Below, piece after piece: positions 7,832 through 15,500 of a stretch of DNA of 18,225 bases. The stretch is taken from positions 1 to 18,225 of the forward strand of contig JBCDGN010000077.1 of the NCBI GenBank assembly GCA_038751255.1, given 5' to 3'. Within the stretch, counting starts at the first letter, position 1. Each line of letters starts with the position of its first letter. The stretch is from JANSYP01 sp038751255 (GTDB lineage: Bacteria; Pseudomonadota; Alphaproteobacteria; Rhodobacterales; Rhodobacteraceae). The position numbers were made by a program, and so were the translations under genes. Under the pieces are notes generated by a model. The model was not told where the DNA came from. It saw nothing but the letters and a program-made list of their open reading frames with translations, and made no database searches.

Positions 7832-8229
7832 GCCGTTTTCCTGTCATGAATTGAAAATCACTGTGCTGATCATGCCAATTGATAATGTGGTCGGCAAAAG
7901 GCGTTGTCAGCATCACTCTGTCCGACAGCAAACGATCAGGGAGGAACTCCAATCGCTCAACGGATCATCACAGAGAGAAGTGTTGGCACTGCCAGTCGCA
8001 GGCAAGTTTGAAGAAGGTGGCGCGCTCCTCTTCACCGGTCCGGCCGATATCATCGCTGCAAGCCCAGCCGCCCAGTCCGATGTTGTTGACCGGCACGATC
8101 AAGTTGATGACATTGTCTTCGGCGCTGGACAGGTCAAACGTCTAGAGACCACAACCTGGCAAATCAGGGCAAACACCTAAATCATTGCGGGTGAGCACAG
8201 CAATCACCCTGCTTTCTGAGGCGACAGAT
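7832..8229. other. Intergenic stretch without a convincing gene
   Basis: About 400 bp between the tRNA and the next gene. A 109-codon plus-strand frame (7851-8180) and shorter minus-strand frames are open, but none has a clear ribosome binding site or recognisable motif. On the minus strand, a stop-bounded piece (about 7967-8140) ending in CDWQCQHFSL has no start codon and could be a decayed fragment. Position immediately 3' of a tRNA gene is a common site for element integration and decay, but no integrase or att repeat is visible. Confidence 0.4.
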
Positions 8230-8724
8230 ATGCGATACTTAACCTTGATTACGGGGCTCTTGGCGGCCTCATCAATTTCGGCTCAAGAGCCCTTCGACTG
8301 GACTGGCGAATACGAAGGCTACCTCGTTTGTAGTCACGTCGAAGACAATGCCTTCGGCCAATTCTCAAGCCCGTTTAGTGTGCGTATTCAGCAAAACGGT
8401 CGGGACCTTATCGCGGATGCAGGGGCAATCGTGGAGGCCACTGATGCCTCACCCCCATCGGTGTATCGCGGCGAACTGGTGATGAACGACAGCGGAGATG
8501 TCCAAGCGGGTTACTTGGAGGAGTGCAACGCAAGGTTTGCGTACCGAGAGCTTGTGCGGATTTTTCCGGCCACACCGAAGGAACACGACTTCGGTTTCGC
8601 GGCGGACACGATCTTTGTGACCAAAGAGTTGCCCGGTGCAGAGGGCCGTTTGATGGTCGAGCAGTGCCACTGGGCGTTAACAAGGGTCTCAACGGAAGTG
8701 CCTGACCTGGAAGAGTGCAACTAG
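8230..8724 (+). CDS. Small secreted protein of unknown function
   Basis: I do not recognise this 164-residue protein. It begins with a clear Sec signal peptide (residues 1-18, hydrophobic LITGLLAASSISA, cleavage expected before Gln19). The mature part starts EPFDWTGEYEGYLVC and has Cys residues in YLVC, LEECN, VEQC and a C-terminal LEECN, consistent with disulfides in the periplasm. The start at 8230 is preferred because it puts the signal peptide at the N-terminus; a TTG 45 bases upstream would add a non-signal-like stretch. GAGG lies 10 or so bases before the ATG. It appears to stand alone, followed by 172 bp of non-coding sequence. Confidence 0.75.
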   Translation: MRYLTLITGLLAASSISAQEPFDWTGEYEGYLVCSHVEDNAFGQFSSPFSVRIQQNGRDLIADAGAIVEATDASPPSVYRGELVMNDSGDVQAGYLEECNARFAYRELVRIFPATPKEHDFGFAADTIFVTKELPGAEGRLMVEQCHWALTRVSTEVPDLEECN

Positions 8725-8896
8725 GTTTCAGTTAAGAAAGGCCGGGAACAAGGTTATCATCAAGGCTTGCGTCCACGGCATCGCGCGTCGGGTTCTGCCC
8801 TCTCGAAAAGGCAAAAGGCGGCCACACGCCAATTCCCTTGCAACCCAATCGCACTTCGCGATGATGCGAAACAGTTTTGAGATAGGGAGAGGGACC

Positions 8897-9145
8897 ATGG
8901 GCGCATTAATCGGGATGATCATCATCGGTCTGATCGCGGGCTGGCTTGCAGGTTTGATTGTCAAAGGCGGCGGTTTCGGACTGTTGGGCAACATGGTGCT
9001 GGGCGTGATCGGCGCCGTGGTTGCGGGCTTTGTCTTGCCTGCCGTTGGGGTCAATCTAGGAGAAGGCGCCGGGGGCCAAATCCTCTCTGCTATGATCGGC
9101 GCGATCCTTGTTTTAGTTGTGATCCGCCTGGTGAAGAGCGCCTAA
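8897..9145 (+). CDS. GlsB/YeaQ/YmgE-family membrane protein
   Basis: This 82-residue protein is almost entirely glycine-rich transmembrane segments: GMIIIGLIAGWLAGLIVKGG, then GNMVLGVIGAVVAGFVL, then ILSAMIGAILVLVVIRLVK. Length and pattern are those of the transglycosylase-associated (PF04226) stress-response membrane proteins, whose biochemical role is not established. The start at 8897 follows a purine-rich GGGAGAGGG stretch; an upstream ATG (8861) would add 12 polar residues and is less likely. It is convergent with the histidine kinase gene, 46 bp away, and no strong terminator hairpin is visible between them. Confidence 0.88.
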   Translation: MGALIGMIIIGLIAGWLAGLIVKGGGFGLLGNMVLGVIGAVVAGFVLPAVGVNLGEGAGGQILSAMIGAILVLVVIRLVKSA

Positions 9146-9191
9146 CCCGCGTCGATCTCATCATCTTTTCAAAGACATTGGAGCAGCACAC

Positions 9192-11273
9192 TTAGCCCGA
9201 GGCCAATGGCAAGCCGTCTATGGCAAAACATGATCCATGTCCTGGCGTGCTGTCGATGCGCAAGGTCAAATCCCATTTGCGGGCCAAGGCTTGCACGCTC
9301 GACAGGCCAATGCCCTCGCCATCGACACCTGCTGAGGACGCACCGCGTTGGTAGTCTTGGCGGATGGCCTCTGCCTCCTCGGGGGCAAGACCCGGTCCGG
9401 TGTCACTCACCTCTAGCGTTGCGAAATCACCTGAGGGCTTCGCCGCGACCAGCACCCGCCCTGTCTTGGTGTATTTTACCGCATTCGAGACCAGATTTGC
9501 TGTCATCCGAATGAGGGCAATGGGCTCTGCTTGAGCCACCAAATCTGTCGGGTTGATCTCAAGAATCAGCCCCTTTGCAGACGCCTCTTCGGCAAACATC
9601 CGTCCCACATTTGACAGAACAACTTGCAGCGGGACGGCCTCCACCTCTGGCGCGATGACGTTTGTTTCTGACCCTAGGTCACCTGACACATCTGGCCATG
9701 TGTCGCTCCGTGTTTCTTCTAGCACGGCGGCGAGATACTCCAGACTGCTGGACAGCGTTTCCCCCAAACTCGGATTGAGTTCTCGCGCCTCTGACAGTGC
9801 CATGCGGAGCGAGGTGAGAGGTTGGCGCAAATCATGCCCGGTCAGCGCCAACTGCGCACGGCGCTTTTCGGCCAAAGCGCGGGCGCGAGCGGTATCGCGT
9901 CTGGCATGAAGCAAGGTATCAGCCAGACGCATCTTCTCTTGCGTGGCCGCAAGCTCTTGACGGATCGCCGCGTCGCGCTGGTCGCGTAGCCCAAATGTCT
10001 GCCGCACGATTGCCGCTGCAAACAGAACAGCGTCGAGCAGAAACACATAAGGCAGAGCAAAGTGATCATCGCCGAGACCGGGCAGCAGATCCTCCCCGAA
10101 GCTCACCAATAGAAGACCTAAGATCAACAGGCCTGCGCCGAGCGCGAAGAGACGCGCCCCGCTTGAGCGCGCGCGGAGCAAAAGGATAGAGGCAGCCGAC
10201 AACACAACGATCCAAAGAAGTGTTGCCAAGGCGCCCAAGATCAGGGGGATGCCGAGCGTGTTGCCTTCAAACAACGGATCAAGCTCATAGCCGAGATCGT
10301 GATAGGCCAAGGCGCCATCGAGACCGCCAAGGGCGAAACTCAGCACCGCCGCAGCCACCAACAGTCCCCCTGTGCAAAATGTCAGCACGGGTAGGGAACG
10401 GGTCAGCAGGTATCCGGGAAGCGCGGCGGACAGGAAGGCCGCAATAAAGCTCAGATGGAAAACGACCTGCGCGATCTCAAGCAGAAGATCGAGCGCGCCA
10501 GAGCCCAGAGCGGTGAGACCGGGCAAGAGAGAGGCAACAAAGCCCTCTGCTGAGGCCACCGCGAGGACCGTCGCCGCAAAGTAGAAGGTATACCGCCGGG
10601 CCGGTACGGATTGCAGCAATCGGGCGAAAAACGCAAAAAAGATGAGAAGCAAAAGAGAAGCGCCGAAGAAGCCGCCAAATCCAAGGGTGCGTTCAGAGGT
10701 CATTGCAACATAGTCAGACTCGGGCCGGAGGACTGGGTCCGCGTCAGCCATGTCGGAGGCAGACCCAAGGGCAACCCGCAACTCAACGCTTTCTCCAGAT
10801 GCGATTGAGATCGGGAGAGAGGCGAGCCAACGCCCGGATCCGATGCGCTTTTCGAAAGGGGCGTTGAGGCTGTTTTCAAGCACAGTTTCCGACTGCCCAA
10901 AGCGCCGCACATCGACTCGAACATCGCCCCCGAACACCTGTTCAAAATCGATCCGCCAAATCCCCGGCCGATCCCCAGAATTGATGAGCCGCACACATCC
11001 TAAAAGACCATCGCTTGGCAAAGGCGGGGCGAACAGCGCTGGCGCTGAGTTCTGAGGACAGTGCTCTTCTGGATCGTTTAGGCGCCCCATGATTTGGAAA
11101 AGATCGTCAATTTCCGCGCCGGGGATTAGGGCCCGCTCAGGAGCAACAACCAGAACCTCGTCCCCATCGTCTTCCTCATCGTCAGCGAATGCGAGTTGTG
11201 GCAGAGTGATCGCAATGAGCAGCACGAAAAGAAGCCGGACAGATGTCTTCCTCCTCTGAGCGTAGTTCCGCAT
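9192..11273 (-). CDS. Membrane sensor histidine kinase, 7TMR-DISM-like
   Basis: This 693-residue kinase has a Sec signal peptide (1-30) followed directly by an acidic run DDEEDDGDE (31-39). A periplasmic beta-rich domain (about 40-190, with Cys72 and Cys93 available for a disulfide) resembles 7TMR-DISM extracellular domains. About seven hydrophobic segments span 195-425. A cytoplasmic coiled coil (430-475) leads to a HisKA phosphoacceptor site with His480 in GHDLRQPL, then an ATPase domain with N box NLVSNAVKYT (593-602), DTGPG (624-628) and GEGIG (652-656). It should autophosphorylate and pass phosphate to the divergent NarL-type regulator. GTG at 11276 precedes the chosen ATG by one codon. 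The ligand is unknown. Confidence 0.93.
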   Translation of the reverse strand: MRNYAQRRKTSVRLLFVLLIAITLPQLAFADDEEDDGDEVLVVAPERALIPGAEIDDLFQIMGRLNDPEEHCPQNSAPALFAPPLPSDGLLGCVRLINSGDRPGIWRIDFEQVFGGDVRVDVRRFGQSETVLENSLNAPFEKRIGSGRWLASLPISIASGESVELRVALGSASDMADADPVLRPESDYVAMTSERTLGFGGFFGASLLLLIFFAFFARLLQSVPARRYTFYFAATVLAVASAEGFVASLLPGLTALGSGALDLLLEIAQVVFHLSFIAAFLSAALPGYLLTRSLPVLTFCTGGLLVAAAVLSFALGGLDGALAYHDLGYELDPLFEGNTLGIPLILGALATLLWIVVLSAASILLLRARSSGARLFALGAGLLILGLLLVSFGEDLLPGLGDDHFALPYVFLLDAVLFAAAIVRQTFGLRDQRDAAIRQELAATQEKMRLADTLLHARRDTARARALAEKRRAQLALTGHDLRQPLTSLRMALSEARELNPSLGETLSSSLEYLAAVLEETRSDTWPDVSGDLGSETNVIAPEVEAVPLQVVLSNVGRMFAEEASAKGLILEINPTDLVAQAEPIALIRMTANLVSNAVKYTKTGRVLVAAKPSGDFATLEVSDTGPGLAPEEAEAIRQDYQRGASSAGVDGEGIGLSSVQALARKWDLTLRIDSTPGHGSCFAIDGLPLASG

Positions 11274-11284
11274 CACCCATCCCT

Positions 11285-11914
11285 ATGACGGCTGTTATCG
11301 CCGACGATCATGCACTGGTCCGCGCCGGGTTGAAGGAAATTCTGGCAGGTTTGTCAGAGTTTTCTGTGACTGTGGTCGGCGAGGCCGAAAACGGGTTGGA
11401 GGCGATCTCTGAAACAAAGGCCCATCGGCCGGATCTTTTGTTGCTGGATGCAGGCATGCCGCTGTCTCGCGGCGTCGAAGTCTATGGGGAGGTGCGGCGC
11501 TGGTCGCCACAGACCAAGATCGCCGTCGTCACTGGCTTTACAGCACCTCAAGTCCTGGCCGACTGGATCAACGCTGGCGTGGAGGGCCTGTTTCTAAAAA
11601 GCACGCCGCCAAGCGATATGGCGCAGGGGTTTGCGCTCGTCTTGGCTGGGGAAAGCTATATCGCGCGCGATGTGCTCAAGCAGCTTGAGACCGCAGAAGG
11701 CCGCGCGGATTTGAGCGTGCGAGAACTTCAAGTTCTGCATCTGATCGCTCAGGGCTGCTCGAATGCTGCTATTGCAGAGCGGTTATCTATCAGCCCTAAA
11801 ACTGTGGACAATCATCGCAGCCGCATGATGGCAAAGCTTGAGGTGCATTCCACCGCCCAGCTTTTGGCGTTGGCGCTGAAAGACGGGCTTTTGGAGCAAA
11901 ACACACAGCTATAG
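11285..11914 (+). CDS. NarL/LuxR-type response regulator
   Basis: This 209-residue two-domain regulator has a receiver with Asp7/Asp8 (VIADDH), phosphoacceptor Asp55 (LLLLDAGMP), Thr83 and Lys105 (LFLKS). Its C-terminal LuxR-type helix-turn-helix begins LSVRELQVLHLIAQG and includes IAERLSISPKTVDNHRSRMM. It is the obvious partner of the divergent kinase. The start at 11285 makes the protein begin MTAVIADDH, as is typical, but it has no visible Shine-Dalgarno. An in-frame ATG at 11243 would add a serine-rich 14-residue leader and overlap the kinase coding sequence. The acyltransferase and RTX genes lie downstream on the same strand after 152 bp, and are plausible targets. Confidence 0.92.
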   Translation: MTAVIADDHALVRAGLKEILAGLSEFSVTVVGEAENGLEAISETKAHRPDLLLLDAGMPLSRGVEVYGEVRRWSPQTKIAVVTGFTAPQVLADWINAGVEGLFLKSTPPSDMAQGFALVLAGESYIARDVLKQLETAEGRADLSVRELQVLHLIAQGCSNAAIAERLSISPKTVDNHRSRMMAKLEVHSTAQLLALALKDGLLEQNTQL

Positions 11915-11976
11915 CGCTGCCTGTGCTACGAGCCCTATCCTCAACCAAATCAGGCGTCGCATAGGCGCGGAACAGA

Positions 11977-11994
11977 ATGAGGGGTTTCCCTCAT
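11977..11994. promoter_or_regulatory. Inverted repeat upstream of the acyltransferase gene
   Basis: ATGAGGG and CCCTCAT form a perfect 7-bp dyad around GTTT. It sits 63 bases after the response regulator stop and 73 bases before the acyltransferase ATG. A run of T does not follow, so an operator (for instance for the adjacent NarL-type regulator) is at least as likely as a terminator. Confidence 0.4.
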
Positions 11995-12004
11995 AACGCC
12001 TCAG

Positions 12005-12017
12005 CCGGTCGGACCGG
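12005..12017. promoter_or_regulatory. Second inverted repeat upstream of the acyltransferase gene
   Basis: CCGGTC-G-GACCGG is a perfect 6-bp dyad around a single base, 10 bp after the previous repeat and 49 bases before the acyltransferase ATG. The centre is too tight for an RNA hairpin with all six pairs, which favours a DNA-level protein site if it is functional. Confidence 0.3.
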
Positions 12018-12066
12018 TAGCTTCCTCTCAACAGCCCACTCCCGGGCCAGAGATGGAGAAACCGAC

Positions 12067-12504
12067 ATGACAATGCTCGCAGACAGCCAAGTCTACACTC
12101 AGATCGGCGAGGCGTTGAGCCTCATGGGCCAGGTCCCGCTTTATGCCAATCGCACCCTGTCGCAGTTGGGCGATCTTCTTCTGCCCGCGCTCGCGCAGGG
12201 TCAGATACGCGTTTGGAAACGTGCTGCGCAGCCGGTGGCCATGGCCACCTGGGCATGGCTTGATGCAAAGACCGAAGCCTTGGTTTTGGAATGCGATCAT
12301 GTGCTGGCGCCGAACGAATGGTGCTGTGGCGACAGGCCCGTGGTGATCGATATGGTCGCCCCATTTCAGGACGGATTTGCCGTGGCGAGGGACCTCAGCC
12401 GCAACGTTTTCGCCGGTCATACCGTTCGCGCGGTCCGCCGCGATGCTTGTGGCCGCGCCCGGCGCCAATCGCGTTTCCACTGCGCCACCCGCACCACGCG
12501 CTGA
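12067..12504 (+). CDS. HlyC/RtxC-like toxin-activating lysine acyltransferase (atypical active site)
   Basis: This 145-residue protein resembles the acyltransferases that move a fatty acyl group from acyl-ACP to internal lysines of RTX proteins in the cytoplasm before export. Family-like features are LLLPALAQGQIRVW (37-50), PVAMATWAWLDA (56-67) and GDRPVVIDMVAPF (88-100), whose Asp95 matches the essential Asp92 of HlyC, followed by HTVRAVRRD. The position of HlyC's essential His23 (PLHRN) is Tyr26 here (PLYAN). The protein also ends shortly after SRFH, about 25 residues shorter than HlyC. It precedes the RTX gene by 60 bp, as hlyC precedes hlyA. GGAG lies upstream of the ATG at suitable distance. 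Either a subfamily with a different catalytic residue or a degenerate enzyme is possible. Confidence 0.8.
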   Translation: MTMLADSQVYTQIGEALSLMGQVPLYANRTLSQLGDLLLPALAQGQIRVWKRAAQPVAMATWAWLDAKTEALVLECDHVLAPNEWCCGDRPVVIDMVAPFQDGFAVARDLSRNVFAGHTVRAVRRDACGRARRQSRFHCATRTTR

Positions 12505-12564
12505 TCACAAGGCCCCCTGCGGGTCAGCCTTCATAAAGCTTACTCTTCTCAAAGGATACATCCC

Positions 12565-15500
12565 ATGGGCAGCTCGACCTCGAGATACGTCTCCCCGCAT
12601 CAAACCTTCAAGTTCTACGGCTTCTACAGCTCTAAAGACGCTGGCTCTGGCAACGACAAACTCTACGGCTATAGCCTCTACAAGAACTATCTGCGCGGCG
12701 GGTCTGGCAATGATTTCGTCGGCGGATGGGGCAGCGTCAATGATTTGCGCGGTGGCTCGGGCAACGACACCGTGAATGGTTATGGCGCGTCAAACACGCT
12801 GCGGGGCGATAGCGGCCATGATGCACTCTATGGCTATGGCGGCACCAACACGATCTACGGCGGGATCGGCAATGACCGTGCCTATGGGTATGGCGCATCG
12901 AACAAAATGTGGGGCGATGATGGCTATGACACGCTGAAGGGATATGGCGCCTACAACGCTGCCTGGGGCGGCAATCACAACGATGCGCTCTACGGATATG
13001 GCGCCCGGAACGAGCTTTATGGCGGCGCCCATGACGATCGGCTTTATGGCTACGGTGCGTCGAACAAACTCGATGGCGGTACAGGGCAGGACAAGCTTTA
13101 TGGCCATGGCGCAAGCAACCACATGTATGGGCAGAGCGGTCATGACCGGATAGAGGCTTGGGGCGCTTGGAACCACGCAGATGGCGGGTCCGGCAATGAC
13201 GTCCTGATCGGACGCGGCGCCTATAACCGCCTTGTCGGCGGCAGCGGAGACGACAGGTTAGATGCCATTGGGGCTGCCAGCAATGTCAATGGTGGCTCCG
13301 GCAACGACACGATCAAAGGAATCGGTGGCACCAATACCCTGCGCGGTGATGAGGGTAATGACCTGATCGAGGGGATCGGCGGGGTCAACCACGCCGAGGG
13401 TGGCGCAGGCAACGACGTGATGCGCGGCATTGGCGGTGTGAACACCTTCTTTGGTGGTGACGGCGATGACCGGATGGAGGCTGCTGGCGGCGTCAACGTC
13501 ATGCATGGCGGCAATGGCAATGACAGCATGCTGGCCGCCTCGGTCGTCGCGACCGTGCAACATGGCGATGCCGGTGACGATCTGATGGTCGCGATCAGCT
13601 CTGCCAATCTACAATGGGGCGGCGCGGGTCAAGATATCATGGGCGCCGCCGGGTCCCTGAATTGGCAGGATGGCGGCAACGGCAACGATGTCATCGGCGC
13701 GACCGGAAAGTATAACGTCCAGCTTGGCGGCAGCGGAAATGACGTGGCCGTGGCCCATGGCGTTGGCAATCTGCAATATGGCGGCACTGGCGATGATTGG
13801 TTGGTGGGGCTTGGCGGCGCGAATATCCAGATCGGTGCCGAGGGCCGCGATTGGCTGATCGCAGGCGGAGTGGGCAACCTGCAAATCGGAGCCACTTTAG
13901 AGACAGCAATCCCCGAAGAAATCCCGCTGCTGGACTTTGATCTCGGCGCAGCGCGAGCCAAGCTCTCGGGCGTTCTTGGCAGTGATGACGGCATTGGCGA
14001 TGTGATGCTGGCAGGCGGTAAGCTCAACATCCAAATCGGTGGAGACGGAGAGGACGTGTCCTTCGCAGCGGGGACTGGCAATGTTCAAGCCACCGGCGCA
14101 GGCGCAGATGTGCTGATCGGCGGCGGGACAGGCACGGCGCTCTTCGGTGAAGACGGCGAGGACTTCCTTCTGGGGCTGGGGCGCGTTGGCGTGCAATCGG
14201 GCGGCGAAGGTGGCGATGTAATGGTTGCGCTAGAACGCGGCAAAGACGCCGGTTTACAAACCCAATTCGGTGGGGCCGGTGGCGATCTGATGATCTCCAA
14301 GGCTGGAGATGGCACAGCGGATCCGTGGAAAACCTTGGTGGACGCGTTCAAAGGCGAGACCTCAAATGAGAAAGATGACACCGGTACGGCCCGCGAAAAA
14401 CTCTTGCAAGATGCGCCGTCCCTCAACCTGCAATTCGGTGGGAAGGGCAGCGATGTTTTTCATGTCTCGGGCGATATGGGCATCCAATCGGGTGGCGCTG
14501 GCGCGGATATCTTCCTAGGCAGCGGCAGCCACAATCTCAGCCTTGGCGGAGCAAACTCTGATCTGTTGCTGACGAGCGGTGACAAGGTGAACTTTCTTCT
14601 TGGCCAAGAAGGCGAAGACTGGCTGATGGACATGTCGGCCTTTGCCAAGCTCGCCAAAGCCGCCGTTTTCGGTCACAGCAGTTCGGAAGGCGAACAAACT
14701 ACAGTCTTCGACGGCGGTCTTTTTGAAGAGGTCGGCGCAATCTCTGCAAAGATTGAAGCCATTCAGATCAATTTTGCTGAGATGAACCCGCTCGGCGAGG
14801 TGATCGACGCTGGTCATGACTTGCTACAGAACGCGAAAGAAGCCTTTGCAGAGGTCAAAGACACAGCGTTGTCCCTGATCGACTATGCCAGTAGCCAGTA
14901 TTTCGGTGGTACAGGAAATGATATCCTCGCGCTTTCCGGCAGTGATGGTGATCTGGTTGGGGGCAAAGGCGACGACATCTACGTCTATGATTTCAGCGGT
15001 AAGGGTGAGGCCGATATCGACGAGGCCGGCCTGGACGCACTGCAAGAGGTGAACGCCTATCTCGGCATCGCAGGCGATCTGGTGAACACACTGACCGGTG
15101 GGGCGGATGGGTCAGACACACTCGAGTTGCGGGACGCTGGCGCGTCTGATGCGTCTGATCTGAGGTTCTTTGTGGAAGCGGGCAAAGATCTGGTGATCGA
15201 GAAAGATGGCAGCGCGCTGCGCATCAAGAACATGCATGACGCGAAAACCCAGATCGAGACCCTGGTTTTGACCGATGATACCGGCGCACACTCCTACGAT
15301 CTTGCCGCCGCTTGGCAGTCAGGTGTTTTCACTGCAACCGGTGCAGACCGGCAGGGGGGAACGGGAAGCGATATGGTCGATCAGTTTGACTTTGCCTTCG
15401 GCGATGACACCGCAGGTCAGGTCGATCTATCGGCATTCGCAGGGGATCTCAACGAGACCAGCCAAGTCGATCTTGCCTTTGCAGCCGCCTATGAAGGGTG

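Noticed and set aside
7737..7952. 71-codon minus-strand open frame resembling PTGVEPVAYRLGGG
   Set aside because: This peptide is the well-known spurious translation of the reverse strand of a tRNA gene.
7851..8180. 109-codon plus-strand open frame after the tRNA
   Set aside because: No ribosome binding site, no recognisable domain, and mixed composition; kept only as part of the gene-poor stretch.
8728..9054. 108-codon minus-strand open frame
   Set aside because: Antisense to the GlsB-like gene, with a Pro/Thr/Ile-biased product and no motif.
12637..13881. The regular 54-bp periodicity as a CRISPR-like or non-coding tandem repeat
   Set aside because: Periodicity comes from the 18-residue protein repeat; the reading frame is intact throughout and the DNA units are not identical.
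12737..14196. Several minus-strand and alternate-frame open frames with His/Arg- or Ser/Pro-rich products
   Set aside because: They mirror the repetitive RTX coding sequence; low stop frequency there is a by-product of the repeat and GC content.
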